Shown: in pieces, positions 32,128 through 44,720 of the stretch
Position numbering within the stretch: the stretch's first letter is position 1
Layout: the number at the start of each line of letters is the position of its first letter
NCBI GenBank assembly: GCA_029263895.1
Contig: JARIDO010000020.1
Span: forward strand, 28,846-92,845
Reading direction: 5' to 3'
DNA: 64,000 bases
DNA from: Sporosarcina sp.
Lineage (GTDB): Bacteria > Bacillota > Bacilli > Bacillales_A > Planococcaceae
Notes under the pieces: model-generated
The model's input: the letters and a program-made list of their open reading frames with translations, nothing else
What the model was told of the DNA's origin: nothing
The model's database searches: none
Position numbers and translations under genes: made by a program

Positions 32128-32958
32128 ATGGCGATTAAGAAATACAAACCTACCTCCAACGGACGTCGTAACATGACTACTTCGGATTTCGCAGAAATTA
32201 CTGCTTCAAAACCGGAAAAATCATTGCTTACACCGCTAAAGCGAAAAGGCGGCCGTAACAACACTGGTAGGATAACTGTTCGTCACCATGGTGGAGGCCA
32301 CAAACGCCAATACCGCGTCATCGATTTCCAACGTCGGAAAGATGGCATACCTGGACGCGTTGCTACGATCGAATACGATCCGAACCGTTCGGCTAATATT
32401 GCACTTATTAACTATGCAGATGGAGAAAAGCGTTATATTCTCGCACCTAAAGGTTTGCAAGTTGGAATGACAATTGCGTCAGGTCCGGATGCAGATATCA
32501 AAGTAGGTAACTCACTGCCGCTAGAAAACATCCCTATGGGTTCTACAATTCATAACATTGAATTGAAACCAGGTAAGGGTGGCCAACTCGTTCGTTCTGC
32601 AGGAACTTCTGCTCAGCTTCTTGGACGTGAAGGAAAGTACGTTATTGTACGTCTTCAGTCTGGTGAAGTTCGCATGATTCTTGCTACTTGCCGCGCGACT
32701 ATCGGTCAAGTTGGTAACGAACAACACGAACTTATCAACATTGGTAAAGCAGGTCGTTCACGCTGGATGGGCAAACGTCCAACTGTTCGTGGATCTGTTA
32801 TGAACCCTAACGATCACCCACATGGTGGTGGTGAAGGACGTACACCAATCGGTCGTAAGAGCCCAGTTACACCTTGGGGTAAACCGACTCTTGGATTCAA
32901 AACGCGTAAGAAAAACAACAAGTCCGACAAACTTATCGTTCGTCGTCGTAAAAAATAA
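32128..32958 (+). CDS. rplB: Ribosomal protein L2
   Basis: 276 residues; required for subunit joining and peptidyl transfer. [20 protein letters not shown] (near residue 41) and the conserved C-terminal [14 protein letters not shown] with the functional histidine. AAAGGAGGG precedes ATG. Confidence 0.98.
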   Translation: MAIKKYKPTSNGRRNMTTSDFAEITASKPEKSLLTPLKRKGGRNNTGRITVRHHGGGHKRQYRVIDFQRRKDGIPGRVATIEYDPNRSANIALINYADGEKRYILAPKGLQVGMTIASGPDADIKVGNSLPLENIPMGSTIHNIELKPGKGGQLVRSAGTSAQLLGREGKYVIVRLQSGEVRMILATCRATIGQVGNEQHELINIGKAGRSRWMGKRPTVRGSVMNPNDHPHGGGEGRTPIGRKSPVTPWGKPTLGFKTRKKNNKSDKLIVRRRKK

Positions 32959-33018
32959 TGTGAGAGCACTGCGGTTCAATAATTGGGCCGTAGTACAAAC
33001 ACGGAGGGAGGTTCCGAC

Positions 33019-33297
33019 ATGGGCCGCAGCTTGAAAAAAGGACCTTTTGTAGATGATCACCTTATGAAAAAGGTCGAAGCGCAAAAAGGATCCGAGAAAA
33101 AACAGGTTATCAAAACATGGTCACGCCGTTCTACAATCTTCCCGACTTTCATCGGAATAACGATTGCTGTATATGACGGACGCAAACACGTTCCTGTCTA
33201 CGTGACTGAAGATATGGTTGGTCATAAACTTGGTGAGTTCGCTCCTACGCGTACTTATAAAGGACATGGCGCCGACGATAAGAAAACAAGACGGTAA
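33019..33297 (+). CDS. rpsS: Ribosomal protein S19
   Basis: 92 residues; small-subunit head. [16 protein letters not shown] and [17 protein letters not shown]. Start ATG 33019 with GGAGGGAGG; an in-frame ATG 36 bases earlier lies before the ribosome site. Confidence 0.97.
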   Translation: MGRSLKKGPFVDDHLMKKVEAQKGSEKKQVIKTWSRRSTIFPTFIGITIAVYDGRKHVPVYVTEDMVGHKLGEFAPTRTYKGHGADDKKTRR

Positions 33298-33316
33298 TTG
33301 AGAGGAGGTAATTCTG

Positions 33317-33661
33317 ATGCAACAAGTAAAAGCTTCTGCCCGCACAATCCGCATTGCACCTCGTAAAGTCCGTTTGGTCGTTGATCTTATCCGAGGCAAA
33401 AAAATCGGTGAGGCTATAGCAATTCTACGCCTGACGCCAAAAGCGGCATCACCGGTTGTGGAAAAAGTATTGAAATCAGCGGTTGCTAATGCTGAACATA
33501 ATCATGAGATGGACGTAGAAAACCTTTTCATAAGCGAAGTATTCGTAGATGAAGGTCCTACAATGAAACGTTTCCGTCCACGTGCACAAGGTCGTGCAAG
33601 TGCTATTAACAAACGTACGAGCCACATCACTGTAGTGGTATCAGAAAAGAAGGAGGGATAA
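33317..33661 (+). CDS. rplV: Ribosomal protein L22
   Basis: 114 residues; lines the exit tunnel. [20 protein letters not shown] at the N-terminus and the tunnel hairpin [19 protein letters not shown]. Ribosome site GAGAGGAGG. rpsC starts three bases after the stop. Confidence 0.97.
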   Translation: MQQVKASARTIRIAPRKVRLVVDLIRGKKIGEAIAILRLTPKAASPVVEKVLKSAVANAEHNHEMDVENLFISEVFVDEGPTMKRFRPRAQGRASAINKRTSHITVVVSEKKEG

Positions 33662-33664
33662 TTC

Positions 33665-34324
33665 GTGGGTCAAAAAGTACATCCTAACGGTTTACGGGTC
33701 GGTATCATCCGTGACTGGGAGTCTAAGTGGTACGCAGAAAAAGACTATGCGACTCTCTTGCACGAAGATTTGAAAATCCGTGACTTCATCGAAAAACGTC
33801 TTGTAGAAGCATCTGTTTCTAAAGTAGAAATTGAGCGCGCTGCAAAACGTGTTAACGTAACAATTCACACTGCGAAGCCTGGAATGGTTATCGGTAAAGG
33901 TGGAGCCGAGGTTGAAACACTTCGTAAACAGCTTAACGATATTACTGGCAAGCGTGTACACATCAACATCATTGAAATCAAACGCGCTGATCTAGATGCG
34001 AAACTGGTTGCAGAATCAATTGCGCGTCAACTAGAAAGCCGTGTATCATTCCGTCGTGCTCAGAAGCAAGCTATTCAACGTACAATCCGCTCTGGTGCAA
34101 AAGGAATTAAAACTCAAGTATCCGGACGTCTTGGCGGTGCCGACATCGCTCGTGCGGAACATTACAGTGAAGGTACTGTCCCTCTTCATACTTTACGTGC
34201 AGACATTGATTATGCACACGCAGAAGCAGACACAACATACGGTAAGCTTGGCGTTAAAGTATGGATTTACCGTGGAGAAGTCCTTCCAGTAAAGAAGAAG
34301 AACTCTGAGGAAGGAGGCAACTAA
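33665..34324 (+). CDS. rpsC: Ribosomal protein S3
   Basis: 219 residues with the KH RNA-binding motif ([20 protein letters not shown], near residue 74) at the mRNA entry. GTG start three bases after rplV, whose last codons contain the ribosome site AAGGAGGG. Confidence 0.97.
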   Translation: MGQKVHPNGLRVGIIRDWESKWYAEKDYATLLHEDLKIRDFIEKRLVEASVSKVEIERAAKRVNVTIHTAKPGMVIGKGGAEVETLRKQLNDITGKRVHINIIEIKRADLDAKLVAESIARQLESRVSFRRAQKQAIQRTIRSGAKGIKTQVSGRLGGADIARAEHYSEGTVPLHTLRADIDYAHAEADTTYGKLGVKVWIYRGEVLPVKKKNSEEGGN

Positions 34325-34325
34325 T

Positions 34326-34950
<625 letters not shown>

Positions 34951-34967
34951 TGAAGGAGGTTGCAGTC

Positions 34968-35231
34968 ATGACTGAGCGTAACCAACGCAAAGTATATACA
35001 GGCCGTGTAGTATCCGACAAAATGGATAAAACAGTTACTGTAATGATCGAAACACATAAAAAACATTCTTTATACGGTAAGCGTGTAAAGTACTCTAAGA
35101 AGTTTAAGGCCCATGATGAACTAAATGAAGCGAAAATCGGTGATGTTGTTCGTATTATGGAAACTCGTCCATTATCAGCAACAAAGCGTTTCCGCCTACT
35201 TGAAGTTGTCGAGAGAGCGGTCATCATCTAA
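34968..35231 (+). CDS. rpsQ: Ribosomal protein S17
   Basis: 87 residues, OB-fold 16S rRNA binder ([17 protein letters not shown]). Start ATG 34968 follows GAAGGAGGT; the ATG at 34950 precedes this site and is unlikely. Confidence 0.96.
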   Translation: MTERNQRKVYTGRVVSDKMDKTVTVMIETHKKHSLYGKRVKYSKKFKAHDELNEAKIGDVVRIMETRPLSATKRFRLLEVVERAVII

Positions 35232-35270
35232 TAACGTTCGGAGATATGAATCCGGAAGGAGGTAACCTCA

Positions 35271-35639
35271 ATGATCCAACAGGAAAGTCGTATGAAAGTG
35301 GCCGATAACTCTGGTGCTCGTGAAGTTCTAACAATCAAAGTATTAGGTGGTTCGGGCCGCAAGGTTGCGAATATCGGTGACGTAGTCGTAGTAACAGTGA
35401 AAAAAGCAACACCAGGTGGCGTTGTTAAGAAAGGTGAAGTCGTAAAGGCTGTCATCGTCCGCACTAAAAGTGGAGTACGTCGTAAAGACGGTTCTTACAT
35501 CACATTTGACGAAAATGCTTGTGTCATCATCCGTGACGACAAAAGCCCGCGTGGAACACGTATTTTCGGACCAGTTGCACGTGAATTACGTGATAGCAAC
35601 TTCATGAAAATTATTTCTTTAGCTCCAGAAGTACTTTAA
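35271..35639 (+). CDS. rplN: Ribosomal protein L14
   Basis: 122 residues; subunit-interface protein. [19 protein letters not shown] and the C-terminal [20 protein letters not shown] are standard. GGAAGGAGGT upstream. Confidence 0.98.
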   Translation: MIQQESRMKVADNSGAREVLTIKVLGGSGRKVANIGDVVVVTVKKATPGGVVKKGEVVKAVIVRTKSGVRRKDGSYITFDENACVIIRDDKSPRGTRIFGPVARELRDSNFMKIISLAPEVL

Positions 35640-35674
35640 TTATAGGACAGTGCCAATCAAGGAGGTGCAACAGA

Positions 35675-35986
35675 ATGCATGTAAAAAAAGGCGATAAAGT
35701 TATGGTCATCACAGGTAAAGATAAAGGTAAAACCGGTGTGATTCTAGCTGCTTTTCCTAAAAAGGATCGTGTGCTCGTTGAAGGTGTAAACATCGTCAAA
35801 AAACATACGAAGCCAAACCAGGAAAATCCGCAAGGTGGAATTGTTAGCTTAGAAGCTTCAGTTCATGTATCAAACGTCATGCTAATCGATCCGAAATCAG
35901 GCGAGCCAACTCGCGTAGGTTACAAGGTTGAAGATGGCAAAAAAGTTCGTGTTGCTAAAAAATCCGGTGAACTACTGGACAAATAA
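35675..35986 (+). CDS. rplX: Ribosomal protein L24
   Basis: 103 residues with a KOW motif ([20 protein letters not shown], near residue 6). Assembly-initiator protein. AAGGAGGTG precedes ATG. Confidence 0.98.
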   Translation: MHVKKGDKVMVITGKDKGKTGVILAAFPKKDRVLVEGVNIVKKHTKPNQENPQGGIVSLEASVHVSNVMLIDPKSGEPTRVGYKVEDGKKVRVAKKSGELLDK

Positions 35987-36012
35987 GTAACGGATGAAAG
36001 GAGGTCCAACAA

Positions 36013-36757
<745 letters not shown>

Positions 36758-36787
36758 TCCCCTAAATTTGGGAAGGAGGTAAATGGA

Positions 36788-37186
36788 ATGACAATGAGTG
36801 ATCCAATCGCAGATATGCTTACACGCATCCGTAACGCGAACATGGTTCGTCACGAGAAGCTTGAAGTACCTGCTTCAAACATGAAAAAAGAAATTGCTGA
36901 AATCTTGAAACGTGAAGGTTTCGTACGCGATGTAGAATACGTAGAAGATAGCAAACAAGGTATCATCCGCATTTTCCTTAAATATGGTCAAGATAACGAG
37001 CGAGTAATCACTGGACTTAAACGTATTTCAAAACCTGGTCTTCGTGTATATGCAAAGACAAATGAAGTTCCTAAAGTTTTGAATGGTCTAGGCATCGCCC
37101 TCGTTTCCACATCGAACGGTGTTCTTACTGATAAGGAAGCACGCGCTAAACAACTAGGCGGAGAAGTAGTAGCTTACGTTTGGTAA
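36788..37186 (+). CDS. rpsH: Ribosomal protein S8
   Basis: 132 residues; central-domain 16S binder. [19 protein letters not shown] and the C-terminal [23 protein letters not shown] 36788 with GGAAGGAGGT; a second ATG six bases on is possible. Confidence 0.97.
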   Translation: MTMSDPIADMLTRIRNANMVRHEKLEVPASNMKKEIAEILKREGFVRDVEYVEDSKQGIIRIFLKYGQDNERVITGLKRISKPGLRVYAKTNEVPKVLNGLGIALVSTSNGVLTDKEARAKQLGGEVVAYVW

Positions 37187-37216
37187 TCTGTAACAAATGA
37201 ATGGAGGTGCAACTGA

Positions 37217-37756
37217 ATGTCCCGTATTGGCAAAAAGCCGATTGAGGTTCCAGCAGATGTTACTGTAACTATTGCAGAAAACAATTTCGTTACTGTTAAA
37301 GGACCGAAAGGCGAACTTACTAACACATTTAACTCGGATATTAAAATCGAGCAGGAAGACAAAGTTATCACTTTAACACGTCCTTCTGAATCCAAAGAAC
37401 ATCGTTCTATTCATGGAACAACTCGTTCACTACTCGATAATATGGTAACAGGCGTATCTAAAGGTTTCGAACGTACACTTGAACTTATTGGTGTAGGTTA
37501 CCGTGCACAACTACAAGGGAAAAAACTTGTGTTGAACGTAGGGTACTCTCATCCGGTAGAGTTTACTCCAGAAGATGGAGTAGAAGTTGAAGTTCCAGCG
37601 AACACTAAAATTATTGTTCGTGGAATCAATAAAGAACGTGTCGGTGCATTAGCATCTAACATTCGTCAAGTACGTCCACCAGAGCCGTATAAAGGTAAAG
37701 GTATTCGTTATGAAGGCGAACAAGTACGTCGTAAAGAAGGTAAGACAGGTAAATAA
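37217..37756 (+). CDS. rplF: Ribosomal protein L6
   Basis: 179 residues, two related domains near the factor-binding site. [18 protein letters not shown] and [27 protein letters not shown] upstream. Confidence 0.98.
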   Translation: MSRIGKKPIEVPADVTVTIAENNFVTVKGPKGELTNTFNSDIKIEQEDKVITLTRPSESKEHRSIHGTTRSLLDNMVTGVSKGFERTLELIGVGYRAQLQGKKLVLNVGYSHPVEFTPEDGVEVEVPANTKIIVRGINKERVGALASNIRQVRPPEPYKGKGIRYEGEQVRRKEGKTGK

Positions 37757-37789
37757 TGCCGCTTAAGGCATCTGGAAGGAGTGACCACG

Positions 37790-38152
37790 ATGATTACGAA
37801 ACAAGATAAGAACGCTGTCCGTAAGAAGCGCCACGGTCGTGTACGTCGAAAAATTAGCGGGACTGCAGCTCGTCCACGTCTAAACGTCTTCCGTTCAAAT
37901 AAGCATATCTATGCTCAATTGATTGATGATGTAAACTCTGTAACGATTGTAAGTGCTTCTACTATGGATAAAGATTTCGGTTCAGAATCTACAGCAGACG
38001 CTGCAGCAGCAGCTAAAGTTGGAGAAATGATCGCGAAAAAAGCTGTTGAAAAGGACGTCAAGGCGGTTGTATTCGACCGTGGCGGTTACCTATTCCACGG
38101 CCGTGTGAAAGCTCTTGCGGACGCAGCACGTGAAAACGGACTGCAATTTTAA
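37790..38152 (+). CDS. rplR: Ribosomal protein L18
   Basis: 120 residues; binds 5S rRNA with L5. [20 protein letters not shown] and [23 protein letters not shown] 37790 gives the standard length with GGAAGGAG 10 bases upstream; the GTG at 37781 is too close. Confidence 0.96.
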   Translation: MITKQDKNAVRKKRHGRVRRKISGTAARPRLNVFRSNKHIYAQLIDDVNSVTIVSASTMDKDFGSESTADAAAAAKVGEMIAKKAVEKDVKAVVFDRGGYLFHGRVKALADAARENGLQF

Positions 38153-38174
38153 TTAAGAAGGAGGGACAAATTTC

Positions 38175-38675
38175 ATGCGTCGAAATGATCAGAATAAAAG
38201 TGAATTCGAAGAACGCGTAGTTACGATTAACCGAGTAGCTAAAGTTGTAAAAGGTGGACGTCGTTTCCGCTTTACTGCTCTCGTTGTTGTCGGAGACAAA
38301 AATGGACGTGTTGGTTTTGGTACTGGTAAAGCACAAGAAGTTCCAGATGCAATTCGTAAAGCTATCGAAGATGCGAAAAAGAACTTAGTTGTAGTACCAA
38401 TGGTCAAAGGAACAACTCCACACGAAGTGCTTGGTCACTTTGGAGCTGGAAAAATTCTTATTAAACCTGCTGCACCAGGTACAGGAGTAATCGCCGGAGG
38501 ACCTGTCCGTGCGGTACTTGAACTTGCAGGCATCACGGATATCCTTTCAAAATCTCTAGGTTCAAGCACTCCAATCAATATGGTTCGTGCTACAATCGAA
38601 GGATTAAAGGACTTAAAACGCGCAGATCAAGTTGCAAAATTGCGCGGTAAATCCGTAGAAGAACTGTTAGGTTAA
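38175..38675 (+). CDS. rpsE: Ribosomal protein S5
   Basis: 166 residues; decoding fidelity and spectinomycin-site protein. [20 protein letters not shown] and [28 protein letters not shown] precedes ATG. Confidence 0.98.
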   Translation: MRRNDQNKSEFEERVVTINRVAKVVKGGRRFRFTALVVVGDKNGRVGFGTGKAQEVPDAIRKAIEDAKKNLVVVPMVKGTTPHEVLGHFGAGKILIKPAAPGTGVIAGGPVRAVLELAGITDILSKSLGSSTPINMVRATIEGLKDLKRADQVAKLRGKSVEELLG

Positions 38676-38688
38676 GGGGGGGAACACA

Positions 38689-38871
38689 ATGGCGAACAAA
38701 CTTGAAATCACCCTTACAAAATCTGTGATTGGCTCTAAGCCAACTCAACGTAAAACAGTACAAGCGCTAGGCCTACGTAAATTGAACCAGATGGTTGAGC
38801 ATCAGGATAATGTTGCAATTCGCGGCATGATCAATCGAGTTAACCACCTAGTTACAGTAAAAGAATTATAA
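38689..38871 (+). CDS. rpmD: Ribosomal protein L30
   Basis: 60 residues; short bacterial form ([20 protein letters not shown]). AAGGGGGG precedes ATG, 13 bases after rpsE. Confidence 0.96.
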   Translation: MANKLEITLTKSVIGSKPTQRKTVQALGLRKLNQMVEHQDNVAIRGMINRVNHLVTVKEL

Positions 38872-38904
38872 TTTTGATTTTTTGAATAAGGAGGTGCCAA
38901 TGAT

Positions 38905-39345
38905 ATGAAATTACACGATATGAAACCAGCTGAAGGTTCACGAAAAAAACGCAAACGTGTTGGTCGCGGAATGAGTTCAGGTATGGGTAAAACATCAAGT
39001 AGAGGTCATGACGGTCAAAACTCTCGTTCAGGCGGTGGTGTTCGTCTTGGATTCGAAGGTGGTCAAATTCCTTTGTTCCAACGTCTACCGAAACGTGGTT
39101 TCACAAACATTAACCGTAAGGAATATGCAATTGTAAACCTTGATACGCTTAATCGTTTTGATGAAGGTACTGAAGTGTCACCTGAGCTACTAATTGAGAC
39201 AGGCATCGTGAGCAATGCGAAATCTGGTATTAAGATTCTAGGTAACGGAACTCTTGAGAAAAAGATCACTGTCAGAGCTCATAAATTCTCTACTTCTGCT
39301 AAAGAAGCTATAGAGAAAGCGGGCGGACAAACCGAGGTGGTTTAA
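38905..39345 (+). CDS. rplO: Ribosomal protein L15
   Basis: 146 residues; glycine-rich basic N-terminal half ([20 protein letters not shown]) and [14 protein letters not shown]. Its stop overlaps the secY start by one base (TAATG). Confidence 0.97.
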   Translation: MKLHDMKPAEGSRKKRKRVGRGMSSGMGKTSSRGHDGQNSRSGGGVRLGFEGGQIPLFQRLPKRGFTNINRKEYAIVNLDTLNRFDEGTEVSPELLIETGIVSNAKSGIKILGNGTLEKKITVRAHKFSTSAKEAIEKAGGQTEVV

Positions 39346-40637
39346 TGTTTCAGACGATTTCCAACTTTATGCGCGTAAAGGACATACGATCAAAAATATT
39401 TTACACGTTGTTAGCGTTAATTGTATTTCGATTGGGTACTTTTATACCCGTTCCGAATGTCGATGCGACGGCTTTACAACAATCTGATAATAATCTTATT
39501 GGTTTGATGAACATTTTTGGTGGTGGTGCATTGTCGAAATTCTCTATTTTGGCAATGGGTATCATGCCGTACATTACAGCTTCCATCATTGTGCAATTAT
39601 TGCAGATGGATGTTGTACCAAAGTTTTCAGAGTGGGCGAAACAAGGTGAAGTCGGAAGACGTAAACTTGCTCAATTCACTAGATATTTCACAATAATCCT
39701 CGCGTTCATTCAAGCAATCGCTATGTCATTCGGGTTCAACCGAATGTATGAAGGAAAGCTAATATTGAGCGAAGGTGTTTCGACATATGTGGTCATCGCG
39801 ATCGTATTGACGGCAGGTACTGCATTTTTACTTTGGCTCGGTGAGCAAATTACAGCTAAAGGTGTTGGAAATGGTATTTCCATTATTATCTTTGCTGGTA
39901 TTGTTGCAGCGATTCCAAATGCAGTCAACCAACTTTACGCAACTCAGATTCAAGATGCAGGAGATGCGCTTTTCATTAGAATAGCAATTATGCTGTTATT
40001 ACTTCTTGTAATCATTGCGATTACTGTCGGTGTTATCTATGTGCAAGAAGCACTTAGAAAAATTCCGATCCAATATGCGAAGCGTGTTACAGACCGTGGT
40101 AAAACTACTGCTGGTCAACAAACACACTTACCATTGAAACTTAATGCTGCAGGGGTTATTCCAGTAATCTTTGCATCTGCATTTTTCATGACGCCACAAT
40201 CGATTGCTACTTTCTTTGGAGCAAACAGTGTGACGAACACAATTATAAAAATCTTTGATTACACTAATCCGATAGGTATGTCTTTATATCTCATTCTTAT
40301 CATTGCGTTCACTTACTTCTATGCATTCATTCAAGTGAATCCAGAGAATATGGCGGACAATTTGAAGAAACAGGGTGCATATATACCAGGCATTCGTCCG
40401 GGTCAGAACACTCAAGATTACTTAACGAGTACTTTGTACAGATTGACATTCGTCGGCTCAATATTCCTTGCAGTCGTCGCAATAATGCCTACTTTATTCG
40501 TAAAGTATGCAGGTCTACCAGCAGCTGCACAAATTGGTGGTACTAGTCTATTGATCGTTGTCGGGGTTGCCCTGGAAACGATGAAACAACTTGAATCCCA
40601 ATTAGTGAAGCGTCATTACAAAGGCTTTATGAAATAA
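39345..40637 (+). CDS. secY: Preprotein translocase subunit SecY
   Basis: 430 residues, ten transmembrane segments forming the Sec channel with SecE (11959). Recognisable: RLGTFIPVPNVDA near residue 26, the plug region, and the cytoplasmic loop GIRPGQNTQDYLTSTLYRLT. ATG overlaps the rplO stop, so it is coupled to ribosomal-protein translation. Confidence 0.98.
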   Translation: MFQTISNFMRVKDIRSKIFYTLLALIVFRLGTFIPVPNVDATALQQSDNNLIGLMNIFGGGALSKFSILAMGIMPYITASIIVQLLQMDVVPKFSEWAKQGEVGRRKLAQFTRYFTIILAFIQAIAMSFGFNRMYEGKLILSEGVSTYVVIAIVLTAGTAFLLWLGEQITAKGVGNGISIIIFAGIVAAIPNAVNQLYATQIQDAGDALFIRIAIMLLLLLVIIAITVGVIYVQEALRKIPIQYAKRVTDRGKTTAGQQTHLPLKLNAAGVIPVIFASAFFMTPQSIATFFGANSVTNTIIKIFDYTNPIGMSLYLILIIAFTYFYAFIQVNPENMADNLKKQGAYIPGIRPGQNTQDYLTSTLYRLTFVGSIFLAVVAIMPTLFVKYAGLPAAAQIGGTSLLIVVGVALETMKQLESQLVKRHYKGFMK

Positions 40638-40673
40638 GCTTCACCGAAATCCCTTTCTGCGAAGCGAATTTGA

Positions 40674-41345
<672 letters not shown>

Positions 41346-41384
41346 ACCTTTCCGGGTACAATAGATTATTGCTGCCGGAAAGAA

Positions 41385-41742
41385 ACATCAACGAGCTGCA
41401 AAAGCATATGGTGCCCGGTATAGGAACTAGTTTGAGTTTCGAGCGTAGATAAAGATCTAAATCGTACGAAATGCATTTTCTTGTGAAAACAGGTATAATG
41501 GATTCCGTTGAAAGAACTATATTAACGCTAATAGGAGCTCATCCATGGCAATGCGGATGACTTGTATCGATGTTGATGCGATCTTCCACAGCAACAAGTC
41601 GGGGACTAACTTGCGGGAAACGAAATGTGACAGACATCTTTCGAACATCACTCATGCAATCCGGACATATGTTGAAGGAAGCTTTTAAAGGCGACTGTTG
41701 CCGCTTAATGGTGAGAACCTTTATTGGATATAGAAGGGAGAC
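41385..41742 (+). pseudogene. map: Decayed methionine aminopeptidase gene (map remnant)
   Basis: The 404-base adk-infA gap has no intact gene but keeps colinear fragments of type I methionine aminopeptidase in shifting frames. ELQKHMVPGIGT (from 41393) matches ELKKHIKPGIST; ELIHG (41535-41549) matches ELVHG; IDVDA (41566-41580) matches [18 protein letters not shown] (41638-41676) matches LSNISHAIQTYVE; VRTFIGY (41711-41731) matches VREYVGH. Stops and frameshifts separate them, and about half of the ~750-base gene, including the C-terminal metal-binding part, is lost. The reference sequence is recalled from B. subtilis Map. adk-map-infA is the normal order. A TATAAT at 41494-41499 may now serve infA. 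Confidence 0.82.
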
Positions 41743-41749
41743 AGGATTG

Positions 41750-41968
41750 ATGGCGAAAGATGATGTAATTGAAGTTGAAGGAACTGTATTAGAAACTTTG
41801 CCGAATGCTATGTTTAAAGTAGAATTGGAAAATGGACATACGATACTTGCACATGTTTCAGGCAAAATCCGTATGCACTTTATCCGTATTTTACCTGGCG
41901 ACAAAGTGACTATGGAACTTTCACCTTATGACTTGACACGTGGTCGTATCACATACCGATTTAAGTAA
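41750..41968 (+). CDS. infA: Translation initiation factor IF-1
   Basis: 72-residue OB-fold protein ([37 protein letters not shown]). ATG 41750 gives the exact family N-terminus. The frame stays open 180 bases upstream, but that stretch is the decayed map gene. The ribosome site is modest (GAAGGGAG, 41733-41740). Confidence 0.97.
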   Translation: MAKDDVIEVEGTVLETLPNAMFKVELENGHTILAHVSGKIRMHFIRILPGDKVTMELSPYDLTRGRITYRFK

Positions 41969-42006
41969 ACTTTTGCACTCCGGACTATTGAAGGAGGTTG
42001 GGTTAG

Positions 42007-42120
42007 ATGAAAGTAAGACCATCTGTAAAACCGATCTGTGAAAAATGTAAAATTATTCGCAGACGCGGCCGTGTAATGGTAATCTGTGAAAATCCGAAAC
42101 ATAAACAAAGACAAGGCTAA
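42007..42120 (+). CDS. rpmJ: Ribosomal protein L36, zinc-binding
   Basis: 37 residues ([20 protein letters not shown] ... ICENPKHKQ) with the C-x2-C ... C ... H zinc pattern. GAAGGAGG upstream. Order infA-rpmJ-rpsM is canonical. Confidence 0.97.
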   Translation: MKVRPSVKPICEKCKIIRRRGRVMVICENPKHKQRQG

Positions 42121-42144
42121 TTCAGAAGGAGGTGCACAATCTAT

Positions 42145-42510
42145 ATGGCACGTATTGCTGGTGTAGACGTTCCGCGCGATAAGCGCGTCGTAATATCATT
42201 AACTTACATTTTTGGAATCGGTAAAACATCTGCTCAAAAAGTATTGGCAGCAGCTGGAGTATCTGAAGATGCTCGTGTACGCGATTTAACTGAAACTGAA
42301 CTCGACAAAATTCGTGAGCAAATTGACGGATTAAAAGTTGAAGGTGACCTACGTCGTGAAACATCACTTAACATCAAGCGTTTGATGGAAATTGGTAGTT
42401 TCCGTGGTATTCGTCATCGTCGTGGTTTACCTGTTCGTGGTCAAAACACGAAAAATAATGCACGCACTCGTAAAGGTCCAAAGCGGACAGTTGCAAACAA
42501 GAAAAAATAA
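42145..42510 (+). CDS. rpsM: Ribosomal protein S13
   Basis: 121 residues; head protein contacting tRNA and L5. [20 protein letters not shown] and the basic tail [29 protein letters not shown] upstream. Confidence 0.98.
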   Translation: MARIAGVDVPRDKRVVISLTYIFGIGKTSAQKVLAAAGVSEDARVRDLTETELDKIREQIDGLKVEGDLRRETSLNIKRLMEIGSFRGIRHRRGLPVRGQNTKNNARTRKGPKRTVANKKK

Positions 42511-42517
42511 TAGGTAA

Positions 42518-42925
<408 letters not shown>

Positions 42926-43058
42926 TGGCTTTTACTCCAATTGATTGAGAATCACAATTATTGTCAAAAATGAATTGTGCAAATGCAATATGTCGACTGT
43001 AAAATCGATTTCAATATGGAACGGCCACTATATTCGATGTTTGAAGGAGGGTAAATAA

Positions 43059-44003
43059 ATGATCGAGATTGAAAAACCGAAGATTGAAACAGTTATGATC
43101 AGTGAAGATTCCAAGTTTGGTAAATTTATTATCGAACCACTTGAGCGTGGATATGGAAACACATTAGGGAATTCCTTGCGTCGAATCCTTCTGTCCTCAT
43201 TACCTGGAGCTGCTGTTACATCGATTCAAATCGATGGAGTACTTCATGAGTTCTCAACAATTGAAGGCGTTGTTGAAGACGTTGCAACAATTATTTTGAA
43301 CATCAAGAAGTTAGCTCTTAAAATCTATTCTGATGAAGAGAAAGTAATTGAGATCGACATTAAAGGTGAGGGTATTGTTACTGCTGCGGACATTACACAT
43401 GATAGTGACGTAGAAGTATTGAATCCTGAAATCCAAATTGCGACTCTTGGTAAAAACGGTCATTTACGCATGCGTTTGTATGCTGTACGTGGACGAGGAT
43501 ACGCACCTTCCGATCAGAACAAACGTGATGATCTTGCGATAGGTGTTATTCCAATCGATTCAATTTACACTCCGGTTTCACGTGTTAACTTCCAAGTGGA
43601 AAACACTCGTGTTGGTCAAATGACAAACTTCGATAAATTAACACTGGATATTTGGACAGATGGCAGCATCGGTCCTACAGAAGCTCTTTCTTTAGGAGCT
43701 AAAATTTTAACAGAGCATCTCAACATTTTTGTTGGAATGACGAACGAAGCACAAACTGCAGAAATTATGGTAGAAAAAGAAGAAGACAAAAAAGAAAAAG
43801 TACTTGAGATGACTATCGAAGAACTTGATCTTTCTGTCAGATCTTACAACTGCCTAAAGCGTGCAGGCATCAATACAGTTCTTGAACTTGCTAGCAAGAC
43901 AGAGGACGAAATGATGAAAGTGCGCAACCTGGGACGTAAATCACTTGAAGAAGTGAAAGCAAAATTGATCGATCTTAGCCTAGAGCTTCGTACAGACGAT
44001 TGA
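43059..44003 (+). CDS. rpoA: RNA polymerase alpha subunit
   Basis: 314 residues. N-terminal assembly domain ([20 protein letters not shown], near residue 31), flexible acidic linker (near 230-240), and C-terminal DNA- and activator-binding domain with two helix-hairpin-helix motifs ([36 protein letters not shown]). GAAGGAGGG upstream. Confidence 0.98.
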   Translation: MIEIEKPKIETVMISEDSKFGKFIIEPLERGYGNTLGNSLRRILLSSLPGAAVTSIQIDGVLHEFSTIEGVVEDVATIILNIKKLALKIYSDEEKVIEIDIKGEGIVTAADITHDSDVEVLNPEIQIATLGKNGHLRMRLYAVRGRGYAPSDQNKRDDLAIGVIPIDSIYTPVSRVNFQVENTRVGQMTNFDKLTLDIWTDGSIGPTEALSLGAKILTEHLNIFVGMTNEAQTAEIMVEKEEDKKEKVLEMTIEELDLSVRSYNCLKRAGINTVLELASKTEDEMMKVRNLGRKSLEEVKAKLIDLSLELRTDD

Positions 44004-44035
44004 GCGAATTATAGATTGAAGGAGGGAAACTTCTA

Positions 44036-44416
44036 ATGGGATACAGAAAACTTGGACGTACAAGTTCACAACGTAAAGCAATGCTTCGCGATCTAGCAAC
44101 AGATTTGATCGTACATGAGCGTATTCAAACTACTGAAGCTCGTGCAAAGGAATTGCGTTCAGTTGTTGAAAAAATGATCACACTTGGTAAGCGTGGAGAT
44201 TTACATTCACGTCGTCAAGTTGCACAATTCATCCGTCGTGAACTCGTAACAACTACTGATGAAGAAGGCAATGAGACTGAAATCTTTGCTATCCAAAAAT
44301 TATTTGATAACGTGGCACCTCGCTATACTGAGCGTCAAGGTGGATATACACGCATCATGAAAATGGGACCTCGTCGCGGAGACGGTGCACCTGTCGTCGT
44401 AATCGAACTCGTTTAA
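44036..44416 (+). CDS. rplQ: Ribosomal protein L17
   Basis: 126 residues ([40 protein letters not shown]). Last gene of the alpha operon, followed by a strong terminator. Confidence 0.97.
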   Translation: MGYRKLGRTSSQRKAMLRDLATDLIVHERIQTTEARAKELRSVVEKMITLGKRGDLHSRRQVAQFIRRELVTTTDEEGNETEIFAIQKLFDNVAPRYTERQGGYTRIMKMGPRRGDGAPVVVIELV

Positions 44417-44424
44417 TTTTCACG

Positions 44425-44465
44425 AAGGGTGTGTCAGGCAGAACGCGTGGTCACACCCTTTTTTT
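44425..44465 (+). terminator. Terminator after rplQ
   Basis: Stem AAGGGTGTG/CACACCCTT around an 18-base loop, then seven T residues. Ends the ribosomal-protein supercluster. Confidence 0.93.
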
Positions 44466-44469
44466 ATAA

Positions 44470-44640
44470 TGTAGAAATACTCTTTATACGACAACTTTAA
44501 AAGCAGAGTGTTACGATCACCAATAGATCCTATTGGAAGGTCTAGCTCTACCGCACCTCATCCGTAGTTCTAGATTGAGCACCTAGAACTTAATATAAGA
44601 TATGAGCGCATTTCTTCGGATGAGGTGCGCGCTTTTTTTA
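44470..44640 (+). ncRNA. Unassigned structured RNA element ending in a terminator
   Basis: The rplQ-ecfA1 gap (304 bases) contains, in order: perfect hairpin CCAATAG/CTATTGG (44520-44536, three-base loop); a perfect 13-base stem CGCACCTCATCCG (44552-44564) with CGGATGAGGTGCG (44617-44629); and inside it a second perfect stem AGTTCTAG (44566-44573)/CTAGAACT (44583-44590). CGC and a T run (44633-44639) follow the outer stem. The nested design is more than a plain terminator and looks like a riboswitch, leader or small RNA, but I recognise no family and no clear promoter. Confidence 0.55.
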
Positions 44641-44648
44641 TTCAAAAA

Positions 44649-44680
44649 AAGGATTCCTTTTATTTATAAAAGGAATCCTT
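44649..44680 (-). terminator. Perfect hairpin oriented as a minus-strand terminator
   Basis: Fourteen-base perfect arms AAGGATTCCTTTTA/TAAAAGGAATCCTT with a TTTA loop. The A run at 44644-44650 reads as a T run on the minus strand, so it would stop antisense transcription heading into rplQ. On the + strand it lies 40 bases before ecfA1. Confidence 0.6.
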
Positions 44681-44720
44681 GTTACTATACATAAGCCATC
44701 AAAGCTGGAGGTGATTGTCG

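Noticed and set aside
41570..41749. 60-codon upstream extension of infA
   Set aside because: The stretch consists of map fragments and gives an N-terminus unlike any IF-1; the canonical ATG is 41750.
42953..42979. Inverted repeat CACAATT ... AATTGTG before rpoA as an attenuator
   Set aside because: Short arms, long loop, no T run; too weak to call more than a note.
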